Source: Solea solea
Taxonomy: Eukaryota; Chordata; Actinopteri; Pleuronectiformes; Soleidae
NCBI RefSeq assembly: GCF_958295425.1
Contig: NC_081143.1
Span: forward strand, 248,001 to 312,000
Reading direction: 5' to 3'
Length of the DNA stretch: 64,000 bases
How positions within the stretch are numbered: position 1 is the first letter of the stretch; each line of letters begins with the position of its first letter. A program made the position numbers and the translations under genes. A model generated the notes under the pieces. That model saw nothing but the letters and a program-made list of their open reading frames with translations, was not told where the DNA came from and ran no database searches. This document shows, piece after piece, positions 47,940-57,400 of the stretch.

Positions 47940-48612
47940 TTCTGGTGCGCACAAGATACTTTCTGGTGCGCACGAGATACTTTCTGGTGCGCACGAGATA
48001 CTTTCTGGTGAGAACGAGATACTTTCTGGTGCGCACGAGATACTTTCTGGTGAGAACGAGATACTTTCTGGTGCGCACGAGATACTTATTGGTGAGAACA
48101 AGATACTTTCTGGTGCGCACGAGATACTTTCTGGTGAGAACGAGATACTTTCTGGTGAGCACTAGATACTTTCTTGTGAGCACGAGATACTTTCTGGTGA
48201 GAACGAGATACTTTCTGGTGAGAACGAGATACTTTCTGGTGCGCACGAGATACTTTCTGGTGAGAACGAGATACTTTCTGGTGCGCACGAGATACTTATT
48301 GGTGAGAACGAGATACTTTCTGGTGCGCACGAGATACTTTCTGGTGAGAACGAGATACTTTCTGGTGCGCACGAGATACTTATTGGTGAGAACGAGATAC
48401 TTTCTGGTGCGCACAAGATACTTTCTGGTGAGAACGAGATACTTTCTGGTGAGCACGAGATACTTATTGGTGAGAACGAGATACTTTCTGGTGCGCACGA
48501 GATACTTTCTTGTGAGCACGAGATACTTTCTGGTGATAACAAGATACTTTCTGGTGAGCACGAGATACTTTCTGGTGAGCACGAGATACTTTCTTGTGAG
48601 CACGAGATACTT
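47940..48612. repeat. 21-bp minisatellite
   Basis: About 31 copies of gagatactttctggtgcgcac, with alternating variants (gcgcac, gagaac, gagcac, and tattgg for tctgg). The unit is an exact multiple of three, so both strands are open for over 220 codons (RTRYFLV plus strand; RKYLVLT minus strand). There is no start context or conservation suggesting a real protein. Confidence 0.93.
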
Positions 48613-49990
48613 TTGAGATAGGGGGGTAGTAGTGTGGAATTTGGTTTACAAGAAAGGTAGAGCTGGGTGTCATCCGTGAAGCAGTGGAACTGGATATGGA
48701 ATTTACGGAGGATGTGGCCAAGGGGGAGGAGATAGATGATGAAGAGAAGGGGCCCCAGGACAGATCCCTGGGGCACACCTGTAGTGACTGGGGAGGGTTT
48801 TGAAGTGAACGATTTGAGCTGTACAAACTGAGTGCGGCCTGTGAGGTAAGAGTGGAACCAGCTGAGGGGAGTGTGGGAGAGGCCAATGGAGGAGAGTCTA
48901 CTGAGGAGGATGAGGTGTGAGATGGTGTCTAAGGCAGCACTCAGATCAAGGAGGATGAGGATGGAGACAGAACCAGAATCAGCTGCAATGAGGAGGTCGT
49001 TGGTGATTTCGATTAAGGCGGTCTCTGTGCTGTGACTGGAGCGGAAACCAGACTGGAAAGGCTCGTGTAGTGAATGGAGGGATAGGTGAGAGTGAAGTTG
49101 GGTGGCAACAGTTTTTTCAAGGATTTTGGAAATGAAAGATAAGTTAGAAATGGGGCAGAGGTTATCGTAATTGTTGGGGTCTGAACCGGGTTTCTTTAAT
49201 ATGGGGGTGACAGCGGCAGTTTTGAAAAGTGAAGGGACTATTCCGGATGAAAGTGAGGAGTGGATAATAGCGGATATGAGGGGGAGCAGGGAGGAGGAGC
49301 AGGATTTGACTAGGGTTGTGGGGAGGGGATTGAACTGACATGTGGTGGGCTTTCATTTGTGTATGAGGTTGAAGATTTCGGAGGTAGTGGGAAGAAAAAA
49401 ACTGGAGAAGAGATGACAAGGAGGAGAAGGTTCAGATGGGGAGAGAGGTGGCGAATTGTGATGTAGGTGCTGATGAATGTTATGGATTTTCTGGTTGAAA
49501 TAGTCCATTATGGAGTTGCAGGTTTCTGTGGAATACAGGTGGAGGGGTAGAGAATTGGGTGGCTGGAGGATTTTGTTCATAACAGAGAAGAGGTTTTTTG
49601 AGTTTCCTTCATTGGAGAGGACGAGGCCGGAGTAGTAATACATCACATCACAGATAAAATCACTGTGTGGCTTGGGGGGGTGGTAAACTGTAGCGATGAT
49701 GGTTGGTGAGGGTCCAGGAAGCTTAAAAACAAGGCATTCAAATGAGCTATATGCAGGGACAGAGACTGGCAGGACTTTCCACTTCTCGCAGTGAATTACC
49801 ACGAGACCTCCTCCACGGCCGTTGCCTCGGGGACGGCAACTGTAAACAAAACCGGGAGGAGTGGATTCGTTGAGTGCGGAGAAGTCATTAGGCTGTTGCC
49901 AAGTTTCTGTTAAAAAGAGAAAATCAAGCTTACGGTCAGTGAGGAGATCTTGGATGAGGTGTCCTTCAAAAAAGCGATAAAAAACTACCG
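48613..49990 (-). mobile_element. Degenerate LINE fragment (L2/CR1/Jockey-like)
   Basis: On the minus strand the endonuclease N-terminal half (GHLIQDLLTDRKLDFL, LTETWQQPNDF, GRGGGLVVIH, FECLVFKLPGPSP) runs from about 49985 to 49680. A deletion removes the GDFN/SDH core. Reverse transcriptase remnants follow: QSGFRSSHSTETAL, LILLDLSAALDT, GVPQGSVLGPLLF, and FTDD in place of YADD. The 3' end is cut off where the 21-bp minisatellite begins. Clade assignment is tentative. Confidence 0.7.
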
Positions 49991-50100
49991 GTGAGCAGCG
50001 GCAACATACATGCCAGCGTCAACTCAATCAATACTATCAATAGTATTTCAATCCTGGGGGGGGTGACAGAAAATAATAGAGAACCACTGAAACTGAACTA

Positions 50101-50310
50101 TTACTTAATAGTAAAATAATAAAATAAACAATAATTATATAAATGTATATATATATATAATTATATATATACATAATTATTGTTTATTTACATAGTAAAA
50201 TAATAAATATAAACAATAATTATATAAATGTATATATATATTTATATATATATACATAATTATTGTTTATTTACATAGTAAAATAATAAAAATAAACAAT
50301 AATTATATAA

Positions 50311-50363
<53 letters not shown>

Positions 50364-50398
50364 TATGTATACTAATTATTGTTTATTTTATTATTTTA
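50101..50398. repeat. AT-rich palindrome cluster
   Basis: Three successive units, each with arms 'aataaacaataattatata' and its inverse around (TA)n centres, spaced about 100 bp apart. Each can fold into a long cruciform. Confidence 0.85.
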
Positions 50399-50405
50399 CT
50401 ATTTA

Positions 50406-50430
50406 CCCCCCCCCCCCCCCCCCCCCCCCC
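50406..50430. repeat. Poly-C tract
   Basis: About 25 consecutive C residues (poly-G on the minus strand), immediately after the AT palindromes and upstream of the entpd7-like first exon. Confidence 0.9.
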
Positions 50431-50439
50431 TCCGTGTGA

Positions 50440-50737
50440 GAATGAAGTACTACTGAAACTGATCAACATTTTCGATCCACACTCCATACCAGATGGTGGC
50501 GGTAGTGCATCAAATCGTTGTTTGCCAAAAGAAAGAAGAAAAGAAGGAAGAAGTAATCGAAGCGCCGACCGGAAAATGTCGGGTTTCATGCTGTCGTTCA
50601 CTTCCTTTACTTCAGCTTGATTGTCTTCGTAAAGTACAGGACGACTAGAAAACATCTCTGTGCGTCTTTACTGTCCAGGAAAAACGAAAATGTGGCTGAG
50701 GGAGTTGACAGTTATGGCGGCGGAGAGGCGTCAGTAG
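50440..50737 (+). promoter_or_regulatory. Putative promoter and 5' untranslated exon of the entpd7-like gene
   Basis: A GC-richer, TATA-less stretch ends in a strong splice donor (CAGTAG|GTACGT; exon end 50737). The next exon with an acceptor in the same gene is at 53602. An ATGGCGGC motif resembling a YY1 site lies at 50714. The transcription start is not determinable by eye. An upstream ORF of 15 codons (ATG at 50690, TAG at 50735-50737) ends at the last base of the exon. Confidence 0.5.
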
Positions 50738-51284
50738 GTACGTTTATGTCACACGATGTTAGCATGTGAACCGTAAACACGTCAGCCAACACATATCTGT
50801 TGTGTTTTCGCTAGCAGGGACAGTAGCAGCCTTTATAAAAAGACTGGTGTTTGTTCATCAGTCACACTTCTGTGTTTTTATATAACTGCTTTATCTTAAA
50901 TAGGTAGCATTTACTGCTCTATAATTTATTAAATGTATTTTGTTAACCATTATTATCTGAAATGTATTCCTCCCTGTAGCCCTTTCAATAGCTTCATTAA
51001 AATCCGAGAATAGACACAACTAAAGTGTCTCTATGTAGTAGTTGTACCAGGTTCAGTGGCTGCAACTGCTGAAAAAGTATTGTGTTAACTGCGTGGAAAT
51101 AACGACAATAATGTTAATAGTGTCACAGTTTCCCGAAGTATAATTTCGTGTTTTTCTATCAGCCTGTAGCAGACTATAACCGAACAATAGTTCCATTAAT
51201 ACCACACAGAAAAAGAGTAAATAACTAAGTAAGAGAGGCGTTGACCAGTGAATGTTTGGCTTTTTTGTTAATCAGGAACTGGAA
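50738..51284 (+). other. Intron 1, left part
   Basis: No repeat or gene recognised before the LINE tail at about 51285. Confidence 0.35.
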
Positions 51285-51333
51285 TACTTATTATACTTGA
51301 ATTTCCCCTTGGGGATCAATAAAGTTTTTTGAA
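51285..51333 (+). mobile_element. Retroposon 3' tail split by piggyBac
   Basis: 'tgaatttccccttggggatc' plus 'aataaagt' is a common fish LINE 3' end. It continues after the piggyBac element as 'ttgaattgaat' at about 53040-53056. Confidence 0.45.
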
Positions 51334-51714
51334 TTAACCCTCGGGTCGTGTTCGGGACAAATCTGACCGATTTAAACTTAAAACACTCATAAATATTGTG
51401 TTTTACATCCGATTGCCTCAAGGCCTCATGATATCCTCCACACAATGCACTTGAACATATAAAAAGTGACGATCACCTCTTTCATTGAATTTTGAGTGTT
51501 TTAATCAACTTTGTTACACCTGTGGTGTTCCCGGTCAAAAGTGACCGTCATAGGAAATGAATGGGAATCCAGGCTATATTCATCCATCAGACAGAAAACA
51601 TCCCCATACACACCACCCCAACTCACTCACTCACTCACTCACTCACTCATTCACTCACTCACGCACTCACGCACACATTTCAGACTGAACAATGTCTTTT
51701 GTGGGTTCACATCT

Positions 51715-52010
51715 CGTTCCCGTGCTTATGTGCCGATCCTCCCACGTGAACCAACTTCCTGATGAAACAACTTATAGTATCTTTTCACAAACTAGACAGG
51801 TGTCTGTCATGTGAACCCCTCTTTTTCCCGCGCTTATGTGCCGATCCTTCCACGTGAACCAACTTCCAGATGAAACAATGTATCATATCTTCTCACAAAC
51901 TAGACAGGTGTCTGTCATGTGAACCCCTCTCTTTCCTGCGCTTTTGTGCCTGTCCCCCATGTGAACCACACCTTCCAGAATAATTAATGTATCATTTTCA
52001 CACAGACCCC
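51715..52010. repeat. Three about 108-bp subterminal repeats in piggyBac
   Basis: Units share 'cgcttatgtgccgatcc', 'acgtgaaccaacttcc' and 'aaactagacaggtgtctgtc'. The third is more diverged. They lie between the left terminus and the transposase promoter. Confidence 0.8.
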
Positions 52011-52059
52011 TCTATATATAGCTTGATGTTTGCCTTGCACTCCTTTTACTCGGAGCACA

Positions 52060-52743
52060 ATGAGTAGGCGACTGACCAAGAGGTTCTCTGTGGAAGAGGT
52101 TCTCGTCCAGCTTTTTGGACACGATGAAGAGGGCACTGAAATAGATCCAGAGATAGAGGAGGATGTCTCCGAAGTGGAAGACAACACTGATTTGGATCCA
52201 AACTATGAGGAGACTGCCCAGTCAACAGATGGAGAGGGAGAGGCACCTGAAGAACAGGCACCTAAAGAGAGTTTCCAGTCCAAGAGTGGAGACTTGCTCT
52301 GGTCTTCATCCCCCCGGGACAGAGGAAGTAGAGCTAGAGTGGAAAATGTCATAAAGATGACGCCAGGGCCAACACAATATGCAATATATCGTGTCGATGA
52401 CATCAAGTCCAGCTTCCAACTCTTTTTACCAGAGTCCATTGAGGGAATTATACTCGAAATGACAAACCTGGAAGGGAAGCGTGTGTTTGGGGACACCTGG
52501 AAAGAAATTGACCTGGTAGAACTCCAAGCCTACATAGGTCTGTTGATATAGGAGGCCTCTGCCAGTCTGGTCAGGAGTGTGCAAGCCCCAGCTCTCCCTC
52601 AACAAGGACATGGGCAGAAAAGGAAGCGTTGTGAGCTCTGTGCACCTAGAGACAACAAAACAAGCCTGAGATGCTGCAAATGTGATGCCTTTGTTTGCAA
52701 GGCCCACTCTGACCTGAGTGTCACATGCCAGTCATGTGCATGA
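52060..52743 (+). pseudogene. piggyBac transposase lacking its catalytic core
   Basis: ATG at 52060 follows a TATA box by about 45 bp. Residues 1-163 are the acidic N-terminal region and the start of the transposase domain (VDDIKSSFQLFLPESI ... LQAYIGLLI). A TAG at 52549-52551 follows. The frame then continues without a shift into the C-terminal cysteine-rich domain (KRKRCELCAPRDNKTSLRCC and KCDAFVCKAH), ending TGA at 52741. The DDD catalytic region between is missing. Full-length family members are about 550-600 residues. The residue could retain DNA and end-binding parts only, and only N-terminal residues unless the stop is read through. Confidence 0.8.
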
Positions 52744-53649
52744 ATACACACACACACACACACACCTTCATGCTGAGTTTTGTTTTTGGTTTTCCATTTA
52801 TTTTTTCCATTACATGTTCATTTTGTAATATATTTTCAGTGCCGATTTGTATTTTCACTGCAGTTATTTTATGTCTAATGCTGTAAATTCAAGTTAAACA
52901 CTACTTTGCAACATTGTTCACAGCTAAAGAGTATGTTGAATAAAAATTTGTGGTGAAAAAAGCAGTTAAAACAGACCGGTCAATTTTGACCGGGAACACT
53001 AAAGTAAGAGGCGGGAGATGAACACGACCCGAGGGTTAAATTAAATTGAATTGAATAATCCTATTTATCTGTGGTCATCTAAAGGAAAACTGCAGCCTAT
53101 ATTATTAAAAAAAGATATATTTTCTGTTTTACCTACTTTCTCAGAGGAGTCACAGTGGGAAAGCACTAAAAGTGGAATAGTTCTCTTTTACTGTAGCAAC
53201 ACAAACTAACTTACAAAATGAATAAAATTAATTATTCAGCGAAGCAAAGTTTATGCACAATTTATTTATAAGTGGAATGTTTTACGAAATACCAAAGCCC
53301 ATCTTCTAATCTTTGTAATGTCTCTAGTTTGTTTTTGTTTTTTTATGTTATCTTTCTCCTTAATCCTGTGTGCTACTGCTACATTGGGCACATTAATGTA
53401 TAGATACTGTTTGTAGGCTTATGTGAATATGAAAAGAAAATGCATGCATTATAAGGAAACTAATACCTTATTTATGGTTTATGTACAATTTGCCCGCATA
53501 TGTGAAAAGTAAAGAAAACCAAAAAATTATGCAATCAATGATAAAATGCCAATTTAAAAAATGTTTTATATCTTATGGTTGTTTCTCTCTTATTCCCTCA
53601 GGTAAAAGAAACTGCATCTCAACAGGACCCTGATCAGAGTGCAGACGCC

Positions 53650-54459
53650 ATGAGGTGACGACTGTTGCGGCTTGTATTTTTTTCTGACGTGGACTTATGG
53701 CAAGGTAACAATCTGAAAATAGACTCTGATGTTTTTGACTCTGATGTAACTTTTGTTGTTGGACATCATCCGATTACATTTAGTGGCCCTCCACCGAATG
53801 TTGTTTTTTTCCTGTGCAGGATCTCTTTGTCCTATCTGCCAGCCTCATGGTACTGCAGTGTGTCCCTGCTATCTCTGGGGTGTGCTCCCAGACAGAGGCT
53901 CCTACTGCTGCTGCTGCTCCTCCTTATCTCCACCCTCGTCATCCTGGGGACCCACCAGCGCCTACTGTGGGGCCCCCAGCGATGGCCTGGGGCCCAATTC
54001 AACAAGTGAGTGGACAGACATGGTGAAGTGAAAGAAATAGTAGGGAAATCACACACACTTTTTTTTCATTGCAATGTCATCTCATAACAACCCAACATAA
54101 ATTCAGGACAGCGACACCAGCATTACCCTGTTTATTTACTCAGTGGCTAATATTATTAATATGGCTCCGTGTACAGGCTGAGGAATGAAGAGTTAAAGGA
54201 TGTCCAAGTATACAGCACATAGAAAATGCATAAAAATATAGTTTTCAAAGGGAATCAGTTCCTATTTATTGTATTTTGTTCTCTATTGTTTATTATGTTG
54301 GAGAAGAAGCATTATTGTCAAATAGATTTTTTTAAAAGACAGTGGATTTGTTATCCTAAGTTGATTTATTTATATTAGTTAAACATATCATGCACCAAAC
54401 AACATTATAAGTAATTAATAAGTATTTATAACTTGTACAAATACATTACAGTTCATAAA

Positions 54460-54494
<35 letters not shown>

Positions 54495-57400
54495 GTATCA
54501 CGATAATACCTGCGATAATTGTCTGGTATAGTATCGTGGTTACTCATTTTGGTATCGTGACAACTCTACTGATATGCTAGTTTGGGCTTTCCAGGTGCAG
54601 TATGTTTCCATTTGATACCAACAAGCTTTAGATCCTATGATGTCAAGCTGTTAGAAAGTGGATATTACAGTATTTTCTTTTATCCTTGAACCAAGGACTA
54701 GAAAACTAAATTCACCCTCTAGAACAGGGCTCTCAAACTCAAAAACTATTCAGTAGGAGGATGGGTGATATGAACTCAAAATTATGTCACAAAATTCCAC
54801 CATGATATGGCAATTAGTGCTCACAATGTATTTATGATGCAAAATGAATCTATTACTAATAAATAAAATACATAAATAAGTGGTGGGCCCCATGAAATGG
54901 ACTGGAGGGCAGCATGTGGCCCTCGGCCCACAAGTTTGAGACCTCTGCTCTAGAATCAAGGTAATATCGCACAAACTTCATAAACAAAAGAAGTTAAAGG
55001 AGGAAAATAAGTACTCATTCTGTCTTGCTACAGGATGGTGTGTAAGTGCAATTCAATGAAGAGAGCAACTGACAAAGTTTCTGTTATCACACTTAAGTAC
55101 TGCTGCTCATTCATTATTATACAGTACATTCCACTAATGTTGAGAATTGTACAGAGCTTACTTTGCGTGTAAGTGGCTCGTCTTCTCTTATATAAACTCC
55201 TATTTAGTCCCTGCTGGACTTGGTCAACACTGACAGCAGATAACCATGTTTGTGAGATCATTATCAGTTGTATTTTTGGCTTGAAGTGTCTTAGTGTGTG
55301 AGACCAGCTGCAGGTGCTGCCTCCACTCAACACTGACTGATATAATTCCAAAGATAACTTGTTATGTTTAATTTCTAACTCTTTTACAACAGGTTCTGTC
55401 TGAGAATTTTGTTGTTTGCCACATTTGCAACATTTTACTTGAAATTTGTACAGTCACTCCCGGAACCTCCTGCTGTCGAATTGTTTTTTTGTGGGAAGCA
55501 CCAGTATAAATTAAACTTGTACCAGTAACGGTCACACAGCTAAACATGATCACACTGAAGTAAAAATATCTCCTCTGTCTTTGTCACCTCCTCAAGGCAA
55601 TGTGTTACTTACCAAATTTAAATGATTAAATGGTCACCAAGTGTTAGAAAAAAAAGTTGAGCAAAAAATGGAAAATTTAGCAACATTTATGGCCCTGAAA
55701 TGTTGAGACGTGTATGTTGGAATAGCCAAGTGTATACAAACATGACATGAAATCAGACAATCACTTTCCTGGATTAGGGCCACACGGTGGTGTAGTGGTT
55801 AGCACTCTCGCCTTGCAGCGAGAAGACCCGGGTTCGAGCCCCGGTTGGAACAAGGGCCTTTCTGCATGGAGTTTGCATGTTCTCCCCGTGTGTGCGTGGG
55901 TTCTCTCCGGGTTCTCCGGCTTCCTCCCACAGTCCAAAAACATGCAATGTGGGGATAGGTAAATTGAACACTCTAAATTGACCATAGGAGTGAGTGTGAG
56001 AGTGAATGGTTGTTTGTCTCTATCAGTGTGTGGCCCTGCGATGGACTGGCGAACTGTCCAGGGTGTACCCCGCCTATCGCCCGATGTAGCTGAGATTGGC
56101 ACAGCACCCCCCGCGATCCTCTGGCAGAGGATAAAGCGGTAGATGATGACTGACTGACTGACTTTTCCTGTTTTAGGTCTGTTAGGATTACCAAAATTAT
56201 TTCTTTTTGCTAAATGCCAGAATAATGAGAGAAGGATTTTTTTTAGACAATTTTTTATTACTTTCTTCAGAAGTTTACATACGCTAAGATTATTATGCCT
56301 TTAAACAATTTGGGAAAGCCCAAATGAAGATGTCATGTCTTTGGAAGCTTCTGATGACAACATTTGAGTTAATTAGAGACACTCTAATGCTCCAATGTGT
56401 AACATCATGGGAAAGTCAAAAGAAATCAGCCAAGATATCAGGAAGAGAATGTTGGACTTGCACAAATCTGGTTCATCCTTGGGTGCAATTTCCAGATGCC
56501 TGAAGGTGCCAAATTCATCTGTTCAAACAATTATACGCAAGTATAAACACCATGGGAATGTCCAGCCATCATATCACTCAGAAAGGAGACGGGTTCTGTG
56601 TCCCAGAGATGAACGTGCTTTGGTCCGAAATGTGTATATCAACCCAAGAACAAAAGCAAAAGACATTGTGAAGATGGTGGCTGAAGCTGGTAAGAGTGTG
56701 TCAAAAATGTCTAAAAAAAATCCTTCTCTCATTATTCTGGCCTTTAGCAAATAGAAATCATTTTGGTAATCCTAACGGACCTAAAACAGGAAAAGTGATT
56801 GTCTGATTTCATGTCAGACAGTGAGAAAAAAAGCATGTGTCTTTTTATATAGTGTATGTAAACTTCTGGTTTGAACTGTACTTAAGTTGGAACCAAAACA
56901 GGTAAATATCACTGTCAGTGTTTGGTCAGAATATAAACATAAAACCTCCATTATCAAATCACCTGTTCAGCCAACATGTAGAGAAGCAACAGCAGCTTCG
57001 GTCCCCTTCAGAGAGAAACTTTATTTCATTCTTTACTTGATAATTCTTTACGCCATAGTTGGGCTGGGCGAAATGGACTAAAAGTCATATCTCAATATTT
57101 TTTAACTGAATGGCGATACCCGATATATATCTGGATATTTTTTCTGTGATGTAATTGGGCCTTCCCCCAAAGCATTAAAGCATATTAGTAGGGCTGTAAA
57201 GTCTCGGTCGACTGGTCCATTAATCAGTCGATACGTTCTGGTGAGCTACAAGAGCAGACTACACCTCTCAAACTGATATATCTCACCCCTTGCAATTTTC
57301 AGGCCTCGGTTCGTTGCAGTATTAGGGTTTAACCCTTGAGTTTAAAGATGGCTATTCTCCTCCAGGTACCTCTCCATTGCAGAGACAATGGAGGCCACTG

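Larger units (their letters stand above)
43987..48612. mobile_element. Foldback-like palindromic element carrying 21-bp repeats
   Basis: After removing the nested IS630 element, the left arm (43987-44102 joined to 47017-47200) is an inverted repeat of about 300 bp of the right arm (47695-47995), with high identity. The arms enclose a spacer of about 490 bp. Both outer ends consist of 21-bp repeats: about two and a half copies on the left and about 31 on the right. No transposase was recognised. The right end meets a degenerate LINE at about 48612. Confidence 0.7.
51338..53035 (+). mobile_element. piggyBac-type transposon, 1698-bp deletion derivative
   Basis: Perfect 16-bp terminal inverted repeats (CCCTCGGGTCGTGTTC) flanked by TTAA at 51334-51337 and 53036-53039, the superfamily's obligatory target. 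It contains an (ACTC)n tract at about 51618-51672, three subterminal repeats of about 108 bp (about 51715-52010), a TATA box (tctatatatag, 52012), a broken transposase frame and an AATAAA signal at 52939. Confidence 0.92.
55742..56880 (+). mobile_element. Tc1-type transposon derivative with nested SINE
   Basis: The right end reads, inward on the minus strand, TACAGTTCAAACCAGAAG and then TTTACATACAC, the end of Sleeping Beauty-like fish Tc1 elements. Segments 56725-56815 and 55742-55771 plus 56161-56240 are inverse complements, forming the long inverted repeats. A second 'cagaagtttacatacg' motif at about 56269 is the inner direct repeat of the IR/DR type. The outermost left terminus is missing or too diverged to see. 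Confidence 0.82.

Noticed and set aside
47940..48612. CRISPR array
   Set aside because: Unbroken 21-bp tandem repeats without spacers.
47902..48776. Long repeat ORFs on both strands, one fused to LINE residues (MPQGSVLGPLLF...)
   Set aside because: The 21-bp unit cannot create stops; the fusion is a junction of a LINE remnant with the minisatellite.
53665..54009. Single-exon reading of the entpd7-like N-terminus from 53665
   Set aside because: It starts without ATG and reads an intron. A good acceptor at 53818-53819 and family similarity begin at MRISLSY.
55777..55860. Functional tRNA gene
   Set aside because: The tRNA-like head is followed by a SINE body and does not close a cloverleaf.
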